Shown piece by piece: positions 53,342-63,057 of a stretch of 64,000 nt of DNA. Where the stretch lies: positions 60,402 through 124,401 of the forward strand of contig JAAEMK010000847.1 in assembly GCA_024225635.1 (NCBI GenBank), read 5' to 3'. The notes under the pieces are model-generated. The model was not told where the DNA came from. It saw only the letters and a list, made by a program, of their open reading frames with translations, and did not search any database. Made by a program: the position numbers and the translations under genes. Source of the stretch: Desulfobacteraceae bacterium. Lineage in GTDB: Bacteria; Desulfobacterota; Desulfobacteria; Desulfobacterales; Desulfobacteraceae. Every line of letters begins with the position of its first letter. Position 1 is the stretch's first letter.

Positions 53342-54193
53342 ATGGAAAAAGTACAATTGATGATCAACGGCATTCCGGGAAACCTGGCAATGACAATCGC
53401 ATCCCACGTCATCACCGACGACAGGTTCACTTTAGTTCCCTTCTCCCTGACAGGACCTGAAATTGAGGCTGACACCCACACCATCGACGGGGTCGAGGTA
53501 CGGCTGGTAAAGCCCGGTGAGCGCGACACCCTGATCAAGGAGATCATTAAAGCGCATCCGGGGTTCATCACCATCGATTACACCCACCCCACGGCCGTAA
53601 ACGCCAATGGCGAATTTTACGTGAACAACGATCTTCCCTTTGTCATGGGAACCACGGGCGGGGACAGGGAAAAACTTTTAGCCACCGTAGCCCAGGGCAA
53701 AATTCCGGCCCTGATCGCCCCCAACATGGCAAAGCAGATCGTGGGATTCCAGGCCATGATGGATTATGCAGCCACAACCTTTCCGGATCTGTTCAAGGAT
53801 TATTCCCTCACCATCGAGGAGAGCCACCAGCAGACCAAGGCGGACACCAGCGGCACCGCAAAGGCGATGGTCGGCTACTACAACCGCCTGGGCATTCCCT
53901 TTTCAGAGGATGACATCGAGCAGGTAAGGAATCCTGAAATCCAGAAAAACCAATGGAATATTCCCGAAGAGCACCTGTCCGGCCATGCATGGCACACCTA
54001 CACCCTCACCTCCCCGGACGGGTCGGCCTGTTTCCAGTTCAAGCACAACATCAACGGCAGAAATATCTACATCGACGGCACCCTGGACGGCGCCCTGTTC
54101 CTGAACCAACGCCTGACCCACGGCTCCCCGGATGAAAACCTTGGCAAGGTCTATACCATGATCGATGTCCTCAAACTCTCAAACCGGTCTTAA
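53342..54193 (+). CDS. dapB: 4-hydroxy-tetrahydrodipicolinate reductase, plant-like
   Basis: A 283-residue NAD(P)H-dependent reductase of lysine/diaminopimelate synthesis. The N-terminal nucleotide motif is MINGIPGNLAMTIA, DYTHPTAVNAN corresponds to the D.T.P box, PFVMGTTGG to the GTTG box, IAPNMAKQIVGFQ to the APN...G loop, and SLTIEESHQQTKADTSGTAKAM holds the H..K.D.PSGTA-like substrate loop. Sequence style (LVPFSLTG, TSGTAKAMV) is that of the plant/cyanobacteria-like DapB branch rather than the E. coli one. Strong AAGGAG before ATG. Follows the MurU-AmgK-type gene by nine bases, so envelope precursor genes are cotranscribed. Confidence 0.85.
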   Translation: MEKVQLMINGIPGNLAMTIASHVITDDRFTLVPFSLTGPEIEADTHTIDGVEVRLVKPGERDTLIKEIIKAHPGFITIDYTHPTAVNANGEFYVNNDLPFVMGTTGGDREKLLATVAQGKIPALIAPNMAKQIVGFQAMMDYAATTFPDLFKDYSLTIEESHQQTKADTSGTAKAMVGYYNRLGIPFSEDDIEQVRNPEIQKNQWNIPEEHLSGHAWHTYTLTSPDGSACFQFKHNINGRNIYIDGTLDGALFLNQRLTHGSPDENLGKVYTMIDVLKLSNRS

Positions 54194-54207
54194 CAGCGGG
54201 ACGTCCC

Positions 54208-54693
54208 TTGAGCACCTACCATAAATTCCTGTTGATACTGATTGCCCTGGCCTACCTGGCCAGCCCCATCGATCTCATCCCGGATCTCTTCGTACCGTTT
54301 CTGGGATGGATCGATGACACCTTTCTCATCGGTCTTCTCATCTACTACCTGAGATTCGGCAGGCTGCCCAATTTCTTTTACAGGGGGGCGGGGCAACGGC
54401 CCGGCAGGACGCAACAACAGACCGGCCCATCCGCCGAACAATCCAGGGCATCGGCCAACAACCAGACAAAGGCAAAAGCGTCGCAATCCCGGCAAATGCC
54501 GAAGCGGGCGCCCCATGAGATCCTTGGAATAGACAAAAACGCGTCCCGGGAAGAGATCCAGGCAGCTTACAGGAGCCTGGTAAAACAATACCACCCCGAC
54601 AGGGTTGCCCACCTGGGAAAGGAACTCCAGGAGCTTGCCAACCGGAAGTTCATCGAGATCAAAGATGCCTACACCCGGATGTTGAACAGCTAG
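54208..54693 (+). CDS. DUF1232-J-domain membrane protein
   Basis: A 161-residue protein starting at TTG (no in-frame ATG before the middle of the gene). N-terminal about 5-50 is a DUF1232/YkvA membrane hairpin (AYLASPIDLIPDLFVPFLGW), a Gln/Ser-rich linker follows (60-98), and a C-terminal J domain (about 100-160) has HPD in VKQYHPDR. It likely recruits DnaK to the inner membrane. It is the second membrane-anchored J protein of the window, with a different anchor from the DjlA-like one. Last gene of the plsB operon. Confidence 0.8.
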   Translation: MSTYHKFLLILIALAYLASPIDLIPDLFVPFLGWIDDTFLIGLLIYYLRFGRLPNFFYRGAGQRPGRTQQQTGPSAEQSRASANNQTKAKASQSRQMPKRAPHEILGIDKNASREEIQAAYRSLVKQYHPDRVAHLGKELQELANRKFIEIKDAYTRMLNS

Positions 54694-54709
54694 CGTTTTT
54701 TTAAGGCGC

Positions 54710-55153
54710 CTACTCCCGTTTCCGGACGATCATTACGGAACAGGGCGCCTTGTGGGCAATTCGTTTTGCCACGCTCCCGAAGAGGACCAGCTCTACTCCG
54801 GAAAGACCGTAGGCGCCGAGGATGACAAGATCGATGGTTTCGTCCAGAAGATAGTTGAGGATCTCCGTGGAAACATGCCCGTCCTTGACGGCAACCACAT
54901 GGTCTATGGCGGGGTCGATCTTGTTTGCGTACTCTTCGATTATCTGCTCTTCCAGTTTCTGGACAAGGGCCTTGGAGGACTCTTCCGGAATGGCGATGTC
55001 GATATCCGTAACCAGCGGGTTGACTACCGGCGGAAGCACATGGAGAAGGTGGAGCTGGGCCCCGTACTTTTCCGCCATATCAATGGATGCCTTAAATGCA
55101 TCGTCCGCATTTGATGAAAAATCCACACAACATAGAATTCTCTTGATCGTCAT
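54710..55153 (-). CDS. Universal stress protein (UspA family)
   Basis: A 147-residue alpha/beta protein. N-terminal MTIKRILCCVDFSSNADDAF, and the ATP-binding signature G-2x-G-9x-G-S at GAYGLSGVELVLFGSVAKRI with the IVILGAYG strand before it, so an ATP-binding Usp. Such proteins help survival in stress and starvation; partner unknown. Converges with the DUF1232-J gene, leaving 16 bp between stops. Confidence 0.9.
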   Translation of the reverse strand: MTIKRILCCVDFSSNADDAFKASIDMAEKYGAQLHLLHVLPPVVNPLVTDIDIAIPEESSKALVQKLEEQIIEEYANKIDPAIDHVVAVKDGHVSTEILNYLLDETIDLVILGAYGLSGVELVLFGSVAKRIAHKAPCSVMIVRKRE

Positions 55154-55207
55154 TAAATAGCCTCCCTATATAAAGCATTAATTGACAACAAGGTGCTGCA
55201 CGATTAT

Positions 55208-57436
55208 TCAGTTAAGGTAGTGGATGGGCAGGGTCGCAATTCGCTGCGCCACATCCTCGAGCTTTGTTTCCATGGCTTCCAGGGTGTTGCTCTGGGCGTT
55301 CTTGCTCTCCCGGCCGGAAGCAACCAGTCCTTCAATGGTTTCGATCTCAACATCACACACCTTGAACCTTGCCAGAAGCTTGTCCCGGAAATCCCGTGAA
55401 ATCGCCCTTGCGAGGGGTATGAGATAATCGTTGGTGACCGTGTCACTGTAGTCCGAGAGATGGCCAAGCACGGATCGAAGCGCTTCCTTCTTGATCCTTG
55501 CTTCCGCGGCGTTCAAGGCGACGGGGCCGGACCGGAGGGATCGTTTTTTCAACAGGCGTGCAAGGAGTTCGGCAAGTGTGAAGAATCCGAACCGCGCCAT
55601 GGAGTTAAACCGGATCCTGGCGCTGTACCGGGTTGCGAACCCGGCTTTTGGCAGGCTCAACCCAAGTATACCCCGGATGGACCGGATATCGATGGGATCG
55701 GAAACCGGCTCCGTGAAAAGCGCTGTTTCCGGCATCTGCTCGACCATGGATGCAAACTCCATTGAGATCTCACTGGGATTGATATCATAGGAGCGGTAGA
55801 GGGCTTTGAAATAGCTCTCAATGGCCTGCTCCTGTTCACGGGCAAATCCTGTGATCTCAGGGCTGACGGTCTGGGTCATGAAAGTGTCAAGGGCCCCTTT
55901 GAACTCCTGGAACATGAGGTAGAGGGTATTTTCAAATCCCTGCTCCCTGAGAGTGGTTTCATACCGTGACAAGTCCGTTCCATACCCCTGGATGAAACGT
56001 ATTACCAACCCGGCGACAGAGCCCTGATCGGGATTGAAAAGGGTGTCGGCCCCGGCCCTGATCTCTTTTTCAAGAACTTCCACGGCGCCCTCCATGGAGT
56101 TGTCCATGATGGCCTCGAGCTTCCGGGTCCGTTCGAGCATCTCCTTGAGCATGTCCATAGCCGTCACAGCCTTGGAAAGATCGGAGGAGAGAAGGTCCTT
56201 GAAGAGGGAGAGCCTCTGCCGGGAATTGACGGTAATCTGCCGCACCCGCTCCATGGGGTTGGCAACGGCAAGGTAAAATCCTTCGGTGTCGAGTCTCTGG
56301 GTAAGCCTTTGATTGAAATCGCCTGTCATGGCGGCGGTGTACTCGACAAATTCAGGGAACCCGTTCCAGAGTTCGAGACTGGTCCTGCTTTTCCGGTTCA
56401 AGGTTGCCCCGTCCCGGCTGAACAGGTTGTAAAGGGATGAAAACGTATAAAGCTCGGGATCTTTTTTAATATAGGTCAGCTCCCTTTTGATCCGTGCTTC
56501 GACCCCCTGGAGGTCTTCCAGGTTCTCATGCTCGTTCATGTCGGCGTTAACGACAAAGACGATATTCTCCATCAGTCCCATGGTCCGGATGAGCCTGAGA
56601 AAATTGATGTCGGCCTGCCTCAGCCCGGAACGGCTGCTGATAAGGTAGATGATCATGTTGGCCGATGCGAGGTAGTCCTGGATCTGTGCCATGTGCACGG
56701 GATTGGTTGAATCGCTGCCCTGGCAATCTGCAATCTCGACCTTGGGGTCGAGCCCCCCGGAGGTCACTTCAAGGGCCACGTCCCTGACAAAAAAGGCGAC
56801 GGCATCATCTCCGGTGAACCGCTTGTGTTCTTCAAAGCGGGAACCTGAAAATTCAAGGCTGGAACGGTCCGCCTTCACAAGGTCCTTCACGGTTTCATAG
56901 CCGTCCACAGCCCTTGTAATGGTGACGGATTCCGGACGGATTCCGTCTTCAGTCACGGATATGTCAGAGAAAATCTCCTGGTTAAAGGCGGACAAAAACG
57001 CCCGGTCCTTTTCCCGCCTCAAATCAAACCCGGAACCATCACCCGTTGCCGGACGGCTCTTTTCGGGAAACAGGAAAAGCGCCTGCTCGATCTCCCGGTT
57101 GATCTCGTCCCATGATTTCAGGAAGATCCGCGCCTTCAGCCCGTCGCCCTTTCTGACCCGGGTTACAATAGAGGTGACCACCCCCGCCCCCCGCTTCAGC
57201 AGGTCATCCTTGAGCCAGGCGTTGACAAAGGTGGTTTTGCCGGATTTTATGGCGCCCACCACCGCGATTCTCAATGTTCCCGACCGGATTCTTTCCGGAA
57301 GGGCGCAACAGAATTTTACCGCGTCGTCGGCATTGTCGTCATACATTCCGGGAATATCGCGCATGGTTTCAAGGGTCAACGCGAGGTCCGAAGCTATTGT
57401 CTCGATATTGTCTAGGATTTTTTCATTGATCGTCAT
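55208..57436 (-). CDS. Bacterial dynamin-like GTPase
   Basis: A 742-residue large GTPase. G1 P-loop GAIKSGKTT at 61-69, a Thr-containing switch in GAGVVTSIVTRV (G2), G3 ADCQGSD near 236, G4-like VVNADMNEH near 296. After the GTPase domain come long helices typical of dynamin stalk/bundle regions, with a hydrophobic/basic stretch (LSLPKAGFATRYSARI) near 600 that could contact lipid. Bacterial dynamins reshape or repair membranes, some under phage attack. Eleven bases after the YqgE gene, hence one operon. Single-copy here, no tandem partner. Confidence 0.82.
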   Translation of the reverse strand: MTINEKILDNIETIASDLALTLETMRDIPGMYDDNADDAVKFCCALPERIRSGTLRIAVVGAIKSGKTTFVNAWLKDDLLKRGAGVVTSIVTRVRKGDGLKARIFLKSWDEINREIEQALFLFPEKSRPATGDGSGFDLRREKDRAFLSAFNQEIFSDISVTEDGIRPESVTITRAVDGYETVKDLVKADRSSLEFSGSRFEEHKRFTGDDAVAFFVRDVALEVTSGGLDPKVEIADCQGSDSTNPVHMAQIQDYLASANMIIYLISSRSGLRQADINFLRLIRTMGLMENIVFVVNADMNEHENLEDLQGVEARIKRELTYIKKDPELYTFSSLYNLFSRDGATLNRKSRTSLELWNGFPEFVEYTAAMTGDFNQRLTQRLDTEGFYLAVANPMERVRQITVNSRQRLSLFKDLLSSDLSKAVTAMDMLKEMLERTRKLEAIMDNSMEGAVEVLEKEIRAGADTLFNPDQGSVAGLVIRFIQGYGTDLSRYETTLREQGFENTLYLMFQEFKGALDTFMTQTVSPEITGFAREQEQAIESYFKALYRSYDINPSEISMEFASMVEQMPETALFTEPVSDPIDIRSIRGILGLSLPKAGFATRYSARIRFNSMARFGFFTLAELLARLLKKRSLRSGPVALNAAEARIKKEALRSVLGHLSDYSDTVTNDYLIPLARAISRDFRDKLLARFKVCDVEIETIEGLVASGRESKNAQSNTLEAMETKLEDVAQRIATLPIHYLN

Positions 57437-57446
57437 AAACTAAATG

Positions 57447-58004
57447 TCAGGCCTGTCCAGCAGAGTCAGAAAGAGTTCCAATTTGCATCATGGTCTGTTC
57501 CCACCTCATGTTAATGTCGGTTTTAAAAAGAATCTCCTCGTTGATGGCAAGGGTCAACCATGCATTGTCCTTGATTTCGTTGTCAAGCTGCATGGGCCCC
57601 CATCCTGCGCATCCAAGCAGGATGAGGAAATTTTCCGGTCCCTTGTTTTTTGCCACGGCTTCCAGAATATCCCGGGTGTTGCTCAACCCCAGCCAGGGGG
57701 TCACGTTCATGCACCCGTGCCAGTGGAACGGCGGGCCGTGGAGCACAAACACCCCGCTCGGCTGAACCGGCCCTCCCAGGTGAATCTGGATGGAATCTAT
57801 CGAGTTGTCGAAATCGATCTTAAGATCCTCAAACAATTCCCGGCCTGTCAAAAGCGGGTGTATCCGGTTGATGATAAATCCCAGAGCCCCGGTTTCGTTA
57901 TGTTCGCACAAGCAGGTTACAGTCTGGGCAAAATTCGGGTCGGGAAGTCCGGGCATGGCCATGAGAAAATGACCTTTTAAAAAACCTGTAGTTTTTTCAG
58001 ACAT
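57447..58004 (-). CDS. YqgE/AlgH family protein
   Basis: A 185-residue protein of the UPF0301 family: LKGHFLMAMPGLPDPNFAQTV, VTCLCEHNETGALGFIINR, VHLGGPVQ-type box (IQIHLGGPVQPSGVFVLH) and LLGCAGWGPMQLDNEI. AlgH was first linked to alginate regulation in Pseudomonas; its biochemical role is unsettled. It lies upstream of a dynamin-like GTPase in the same operon, not next to yqgF/ruvX as is usual. Confidence 0.9.
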   Translation of the reverse strand: MSEKTTGFLKGHFLMAMPGLPDPNFAQTVTCLCEHNETGALGFIINRIHPLLTGRELFEDLKIDFDNSIDSIQIHLGGPVQPSGVFVLHGPPFHWHGCMNVTPWLGLSNTRDILEAVAKNKGPENFLILLGCAGWGPMQLDNEIKDNAWLTLAINEEILFKTDINMRWEQTMMQIGTLSDSAGQA

Positions 58005-58126
58005 CTGTTTGCTCCGTATTTAATCTTGACATGAACCCATTTGTATCAGATTATTAGATAGTAATGTAATTATCAATGTTTTTTATCTTAATTTATGCCC
58101 CTGATATTGCAGGGACGGAATCAGCC

Positions 58127-58600
58127 ATGAAAGAGACCAGGTTTAACATTGGGGATTTACACAGGATCTCCAACAGGACACCGAAAAACACGGACGGAGT
58201 CGGGAAAAATAAACCCTCCGGCGGATTTGACACCATTCTCTCCAATACCCTGGCCGACAACGATCCCGCTGATACCCTTGCGCCGTCATCCCTTGGGGAA
58301 ATCTCCTCCCCCGTACCGGTCTTACCCATGGACGAGCCAGGCATCGACATTCCAGCCGGGATCGACACCGCCCTGGATCTTTTTGAACGCTACACCCTCC
58401 TGCTCGGGGATGCCTCAAAGAGCCTCAGGGACATTGCTCCGGTTCTCACGGAGCTGACCGGGCAGGCCCGGCGCCTGGCAGAGCAGGTTCAAGACACCCC
58501 TTCCGTTGACACCCGTCTTTCGGCCATTGTCGATCATATGCTTTCAACGGCCACCCTTGAACAATTCAAGATGGAGCGGGGCGACTACACCGACCGCTGA
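58127..58600 (+). CDS. Hypothetical protein, 157 aa
   Basis: Not a family I can name. The ATG at 58127 with GGA upstream is preferred over 58076. The first ~80 residues are Pro/Gly/Ser/Asp-rich and probably disordered (SGGFDTILSNTL ... ISSPVPVLPMDEPG); the last ~80 are helical (DTALDLFERYTLLLGDASKS ... TGQARRLAEQVQD). The layout recalls small flagellar or chaperone-associated proteins, but no flagellar gene is nearby. Ends eight bases before the manC-type stop on the other strand. Confidence 0.6.
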   Translation: MKETRFNIGDLHRISNRTPKNTDGVGKNKPSGGFDTILSNTLADNDPADTLAPSSLGEISSPVPVLPMDEPGIDIPAGIDTALDLFERYTLLLGDASKSLRDIAPVLTELTGQARRLAEQVQDTPSVDTRLSAIVDHMLSTATLEQFKMERGDYTDR

Positions 58601-58608
58601 CGCTCAAA

Positions 58609-60030
58609 TCACTGTTTGAGCCTTCCGTAAACATCCTCAAACCGGACGATATCATCCTCCCCAAGGTAGGTGCCGGACTGGACCTCAATGAGTTCCAGGG
58701 GAACCCGTCCGGGATTTTCCATCCGATGCATTACCCCCAGGGGAATATATATGGACTCATCCTCCTTCAGCAGGATCTCCTCATCATCCTTTGTGATGAT
58801 GGCCGTGCCCGAAACAACGGTCCAGTGCTCCGCCCGGTGATAGTGTTTCTGCAACGACAGCTTGGCGCCCGGTTTTACCGTGATCCGCTTAACCTGGAAC
58901 CGTTCGGAATCGTCCACGGTCTCGTAACATCCCCAGGGCCTGTAGACCGTTCTGTGGCTTATGGTCTCGGGCCGTCCCTCTTCCTTCAGGGCCTGAACCA
59001 GGGTTTTCACGTCCTTGACCTTGCTCCTGGAAGCCACCAGCACGGCATCCTTTGTCTCCACAACCACATGATCTTCAAGTCCAACAGCCGCAATCAGCCG
59101 GTTTTCCGAATAAAGGTAGGAGTTTTTCACATCGGAAAGCAGCACATCCCCCTTGATCACGTTGTTGTTCTCATCCTTTTCCCCGGTCTTCCACAGGGCA
59201 TTCCAGGAACCAAGATCGTTCCAGCCGGCCTCAAAGGGAATCATCACTCCTTTATCGGTATGCTCCATCACGGCATAATCGATTGAGTCCGAGGGAGACC
59301 AGGCAAAACTGTTCTTTTCAAGCCTGAAGAAGTCAAGGTCTTCGACCCCCTTTTCCATGGCGTTCCTGCAGCTCCGGACAATATCCGGGACAAAGAGTTC
59401 AAGTTCCTTGATGATGGCGGACGCCTTGAACATGAACATCCCGCTGTTCCAGCAGTAGTCTCCTGAGTCCAGGTAATCCCGGGCGGTTTCAAGATCCGGT
59501 TTCTCAACAAAGGCCTGGATGGAAAAGGCGTGGGTGGAGCCTTCCAACTGACCGCCTTTCTTAATGTAGCCGTAGCCTGTTTCCGGGGAGTCCGGAACAA
59601 TGCCGAAGGTTACAAGGTCGCCGTTGTCCGCATGGATCTTTCCCCGGGTGACGGCCAGGTGAAAGTTTGAAATATTTTCAATGATATGGTCGGCCGGCAG
59701 CACAAGGAGAACCGGGTCCTGCTCAAGGGTAAGCGCCTTGAGAGCAGCGACACAGATGGCGGGGGCCGTGTTCCTGCCAACCGGTTCAAGCAGGATGGAG
59801 CATGGTTTCACACCTATCTGCCTGAGCTGCTCGGCAGCCATGAACCGATGCTCCTCGTTGCAGACGATAAGGGGGTCTGAAACGTCATCATGCTGTTCCA
59901 GTCTCAGCACCGTGTTCTGAAGCATGGTGTGCTTATTGTTGAGACATAGCATCTGTTTCGGGTAAAGCTCCCGGGAAAGAGGCCACAGCCTGGTTCCGGA
60001 ACCTCCTGCAAGTATTACGGGGGTGATCAT
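58609..60030 (-). CDS. manC: Mannose-1-phosphate guanylyltransferase / mannose-6-phosphate isomerase
   Basis: A 473-residue type II bifunctional enzyme. The nucleotidyltransferase half starts VILAGGSGTRLWPLSRELYPKQ, with VLPADHIIEN, FVEKPDLETA, WNSGMFMF and GWNDLGSWNAL. The C-terminal cupin half (about 360-473) has RPWGCYETVD, KPGAKLSLQKHYHRAEHW (metal-binding His cluster) and IPLGVMHRMENPG. It supplies GDP-mannose for exopolysaccharide or O-antigen. No glycosyltransferase genes are adjacent. The promoter region holds a 14-bp palindrome. Confidence 0.94.
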   Translation of the reverse strand: MITPVILAGGSGTRLWPLSRELYPKQMLCLNNKHTMLQNTVLRLEQHDDVSDPLIVCNEEHRFMAAEQLRQIGVKPCSILLEPVGRNTAPAICVAALKALTLEQDPVLLVLPADHIIENISNFHLAVTRGKIHADNGDLVTFGIVPDSPETGYGYIKKGGQLEGSTHAFSIQAFVEKPDLETARDYLDSGDYCWNSGMFMFKASAIIKELELFVPDIVRSCRNAMEKGVEDLDFFRLEKNSFAWSPSDSIDYAVMEHTDKGVMIPFEAGWNDLGSWNALWKTGEKDENNNVIKGDVLLSDVKNSYLYSENRLIAAVGLEDHVVVETKDAVLVASRSKVKDVKTLVQALKEEGRPETISHRTVYRPWGCYETVDDSERFQVKRITVKPGAKLSLQKHYHRAEHWTVVSGTAIITKDDEEILLKEDESIYIPLGVMHRMENPGRVPLELIEVQSGTYLGEDDIVRFEDVYGRLKQ

Positions 60031-60102
60031 ATATGCTCCTTAATCTACTTAAAAATGGCGGTAAACGTCAGTTTAGATAGTACACTTTCAAGGTTTATGC
60101 AA

Positions 60103-60133
60103 GCAGATTGCAAGCACCATGCTTGCAATCTGC
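60103..60133. promoter_or_regulatory. Perfect 14-bp palindrome between divergent manC and PAS-LuxR genes
   Basis: GCAGATTGCAAGCA (60103-60116) and TGCTTGCAATCTGC (60120-60133) are exact reverse complements with a CCA centre. No T-run follows, and it lies about 75-120 bases from both starts, so an operator is more likely than a terminator. Confidence 0.45.
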
Positions 60134-60254
60134 CTGCACTTGCGTCATGGGGAAACGACCCTTTAATGTTGATTCAACCGTTGACTTTTGCAGCGATACC
60201 TTTATAGTCCCTTTTTTGCGGTAAAAAACAACAGAGCGAGGTAACCCCTTTTAC

Positions 60255-61562
60255 ATGACCGACACAATCAGTGAACTTAAACAAAGAATCCACGAACTTG
60301 AAGAGGAACTCAAGACCCGCCCCAGGCAGACGGACCTCACAACGCCCGATTCCCAGCGCTATTCAGGCCTTTTCAACAGAATCCTGGACGCCGTTTACAT
60401 CCTTGATTATTCCGGAAATTTCATCGACGCAAACCGTTCCGCACTGCGCATGCTCGGCTACCCAAGGGAGGAGCTCGACGCCCTCAACTTTTTCGATCTC
60501 ATCCCACGGGAGCAGATGACCTTTGCCAAGGACATTCTCATGGACAGGAACAAGATGAACGGATTTACCGAGTCCATTGATTTTTCCGTCCAGCGAAAAG
60601 ACGGAACCCACATCTGGATAGAAACAAAGGCAAGGATTGTATTTGAAGACAATATCCCCATGGAGATCCACGGCATTGCCGTTGACATCACACAGCGAAA
60701 GAAGCGTGAAAACGAACTGAAAAAACAGGAAGACGACCTCAAGCTCGCCCTGAACGGCGCGGACCTTGGCGTCTGGCACTGGAACATAAAAACCGGCACC
60801 TTGTCCATGGAAAAGGAGTGGGGAGAAAAAATGGGGCTTTCCGCCACCCAAACCATCAATTTCGATACCTGGGAAGAATGGATTCATCCCGAAGACCGAG
60901 AACTTGTCAGACAGGGGTTCATCACCCATTTAAAAGGAGAGTCCAAAAGTTTTCAGGTGGAGCACCGGCTCAGGGCCTGTGACGACAACTGGATCCGGGT
61001 CACCAGCCGGGGCAGGATCGTTGAGACGGATGAATCGGGAAAAGCCTTGCACATGGCCGGCACCTACCATGACATCTCCTACCGGATAGAGATGGAAAAC
61101 GCCCTTCGAAAACGCCAGGCAGAGCTCCAGCAAAAATCCCTTCACCTCGAAGAGTCCAACACGGCACTGAGGGTGCTCCTGAAGCAGAGGGAACACGACC
61201 GCAAGGAACTTTCCGACAACGTGGTCTCCAACGTCAAGGAACTGGTGCTTCCTTACCTGGACAAAATCGTTTCCCAGCCCCTTACCGAAAAACAGTCCGC
61301 CTATCTGGGGGCGGCCAGAACCACCCTCAACGAGATCGTATCTCCCTTTGCCAGGAATCTTGCCTCCAGGCACCACAACCTGACCCCCATGGAAATGCGG
61401 GTGGCAGGCCTTGTGAGGCAGGGAAAGACCACAAAGGAGATCGCCGAAATCCTCAACCTCTCCAAGGGGACCATCGATTTTCACCGGGACAACATCCGGA
61501 CAAAGACCGGCATCAAAAACCAAAAAGTCAACCTCAGGACCCACCTGCTCTCCCTCTCCTGA
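60255..61562 (+). CDS. PAS-PAS-LuxR-type transcriptional regulator
   Basis: A 435-residue cytoplasmic one-component regulator. A short coiled coil (1-22) precedes PAS 1 (about 35-150; [20 protein letters not shown]) with its PAC tail ([12 protein letters not shown]), PAS 2 (about 160-285; [20 protein letters not shown] ... [12 protein letters not shown]), a helical linker, and a C-terminal LuxR/GerE helix-turn-helix (about 370-433; [20 protein letters not shown], then [22 protein letters not shown]). PAS-LuxR proteins of this type are expanded in Desulfobacterales. The ribosome binding site is distant (GAGG, 13 bases). Target unknown; divergent manC and downstream FadL-type gene are candidates. 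Confidence 0.88.
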   Translation: MTDTISELKQRIHELEEELKTRPRQTDLTTPDSQRYSGLFNRILDAVYILDYSGNFIDANRSALRMLGYPREELDALNFFDLIPREQMTFAKDILMDRNKMNGFTESIDFSVQRKDGTHIWIETKARIVFEDNIPMEIHGIAVDITQRKKRENELKKQEDDLKLALNGADLGVWHWNIKTGTLSMEKEWGEKMGLSATQTINFDTWEEWIHPEDRELVRQGFITHLKGESKSFQVEHRLRACDDNWIRVTSRGRIVETDESGKALHMAGTYHDISYRIEMENALRKRQAELQQKSLHLEESNTALRVLLKQREHDRKELSDNVVSNVKELVLPYLDKIVSQPLTEKQSAYLGAARTTLNEIVSPFARNLASRHHNLTPMEMRVAGLVRQGKTTKEIAEILNLSKGTIDFHRDNIRTKTGIKNQKVNLRTHLLSLS

Positions 61563-61729
61563 TCCAGGGCGGCCGACAATATGGGGTTTTCCCCTATACT
61601 GTCCCTATATTCTTCCGGCATTGTCTTTTTCCCCCATTGTGACATGCTCTGCTCTCCTGCCCGTGCCGCTCGGAAACCATACAGGCAGGAAAATAATGTT
61701 GACTTTTGAAACTTTTGCAGGAACGGAGC

Positions 61730-63046
61730 ATGATGAAACGATTGCTGGTATTTCTTTTGGTGATGACCTCCCACACAGCCTTTGGGGGAATGGTAGACAA
61801 TTACGGAACAGGATCAAGGGCAACCGCCCTGGGCGGCGCCTTTTCAGCCAGGGCCGATGATCCTTTTGCGGTTTATTACAACCCGGCAGGGCTTGCCCGA
61901 ATCGAAAAACCCATGATCAGTGCCGGCGCCCTTGTGGTTTCTCCGGACATGACGGTCTACGACTACAAGGTCGAAGGCGGCATCTCCACCCAGGACCCAA
62001 GACTCCAGGCCCCCAGGGATTTCGATAACAAGACCAAGCGCCTCGTCAGCCCCCACCTGGGTTTTGCCATGCCCGTGAGCGACCGATTCTCCTTTGGCGT
62101 TGCCGCCTATGCACCCTTCGGCATGGAGATCGAATGGGAAGATGATCTTTCCACCACCCCCGGCGCCTACAACTCATATCATTCTTACTACGTCAGGGAG
62201 GTGGTCTCCCCGTCCCTTGCCTACAGGATTTCGGACCGTGTCTCCATCGGCGGCGGCGTTTCCCTTGGCCGGTCAAAATCAGGCAACGACTGTTTTGGCG
62301 CAAGCTTCGGCGGTCTCAAAAACGAGGCCTCCCTAGAGGATGACTTCAACTATTCCTTCAACCTCGGCATCATGGTTCTCCCCACGGACAGGCTCACCCT
62401 CGGCCTCACCTACCGGGGCAGGACGGAAACCGACTTTGAGGGAGACCTTGAGGTTGCGGGCATGGGCAAAGTCGCCAAGGTAGAACTCGACTACGACCAT
62501 CCCGAACAGGTCCAGGCCGGTATCTGCTACCTTGCGGGCAAAAACAAAACCCTGTCCCTTGAAATGGACGTGGTCTGGACCAACTGGAGCATCAACTCCG
62601 CCCAGGACCAGCACCTGACGTTCAAAGAGGGCATCTACCAGGCGGTCCATCTGCCAAAGAACTGGAACGAAAATATCCCCAGGGACTGGGAGGACACCAC
62701 CCAGTTCAGGTTCGGCGCCGAATGGCAGGCCCTGGATTATCTTGCTCTCAGACTCGGCTACTTCTATGATCCCACACCCGTACCGGATTCCTCCATGGAT
62801 TTCATCTGGCCCGATGCGGACAAGCAGACCTGGTCCTTTGGCGCCGGATTTGAGTTCGGCAACTACACCCTCGACTCGGTGTTTTCCTACTCCAAGACCG
62901 ACGGAAAACGCCACATCGACGGCGAGAGCGAAAGCCTCAACCACAGCAACGCCAATCCCATGGACCCCACCAGTCCCGCACTGGCAAGCTTCAACGCGGA
63001 AGGCGAAGTGTGGAGCTACGGCATGACCTTAAGCTATCACTTCTAG
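61730..63046 (+). CDS. OmpP1/FadL/TodX-type outer-membrane channel
   Basis: A 438-residue beta-barrel that likely lets hydrophobic compounds such as fatty acids cross the outer membrane. Signal peptide MMKRLLVFLLVMTSHTAFG, then the family start GTGSRATALGGAFSARADDPFAVYYNPAGLAR with the NPAG box, and alternating strands ending in an aromatic residue (SYGMTLSYHF), typical of barrels. ATG at 61730 and 61733 are both possible (AGGAA upstream); the TTG at 61706 is less likely. Located 168 bp after the PAS-LuxR regulator. Confidence 0.9.
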   Translation: MMKRLLVFLLVMTSHTAFGGMVDNYGTGSRATALGGAFSARADDPFAVYYNPAGLARIEKPMISAGALVVSPDMTVYDYKVEGGISTQDPRLQAPRDFDNKTKRLVSPHLGFAMPVSDRFSFGVAAYAPFGMEIEWEDDLSTTPGAYNSYHSYYVREVVSPSLAYRISDRVSIGGGVSLGRSKSGNDCFGASFGGLKNEASLEDDFNYSFNLGIMVLPTDRLTLGLTYRGRTETDFEGDLEVAGMGKVAKVELDYDHPEQVQAGICYLAGKNKTLSLEMDVVWTNWSINSAQDQHLTFKEGIYQAVHLPKNWNENIPRDWEDTTQFRFGAEWQALDYLALRLGYFYDPTPVPDSSMDFIWPDADKQTWSFGAGFEFGNYTLDSVFSYSKTDGKRHIDGESESLNHSNANPMDPTSPALASFNAEGEVWSYGMTLSYHF

Positions 63047-63057
63047 AAAATCCTCCC

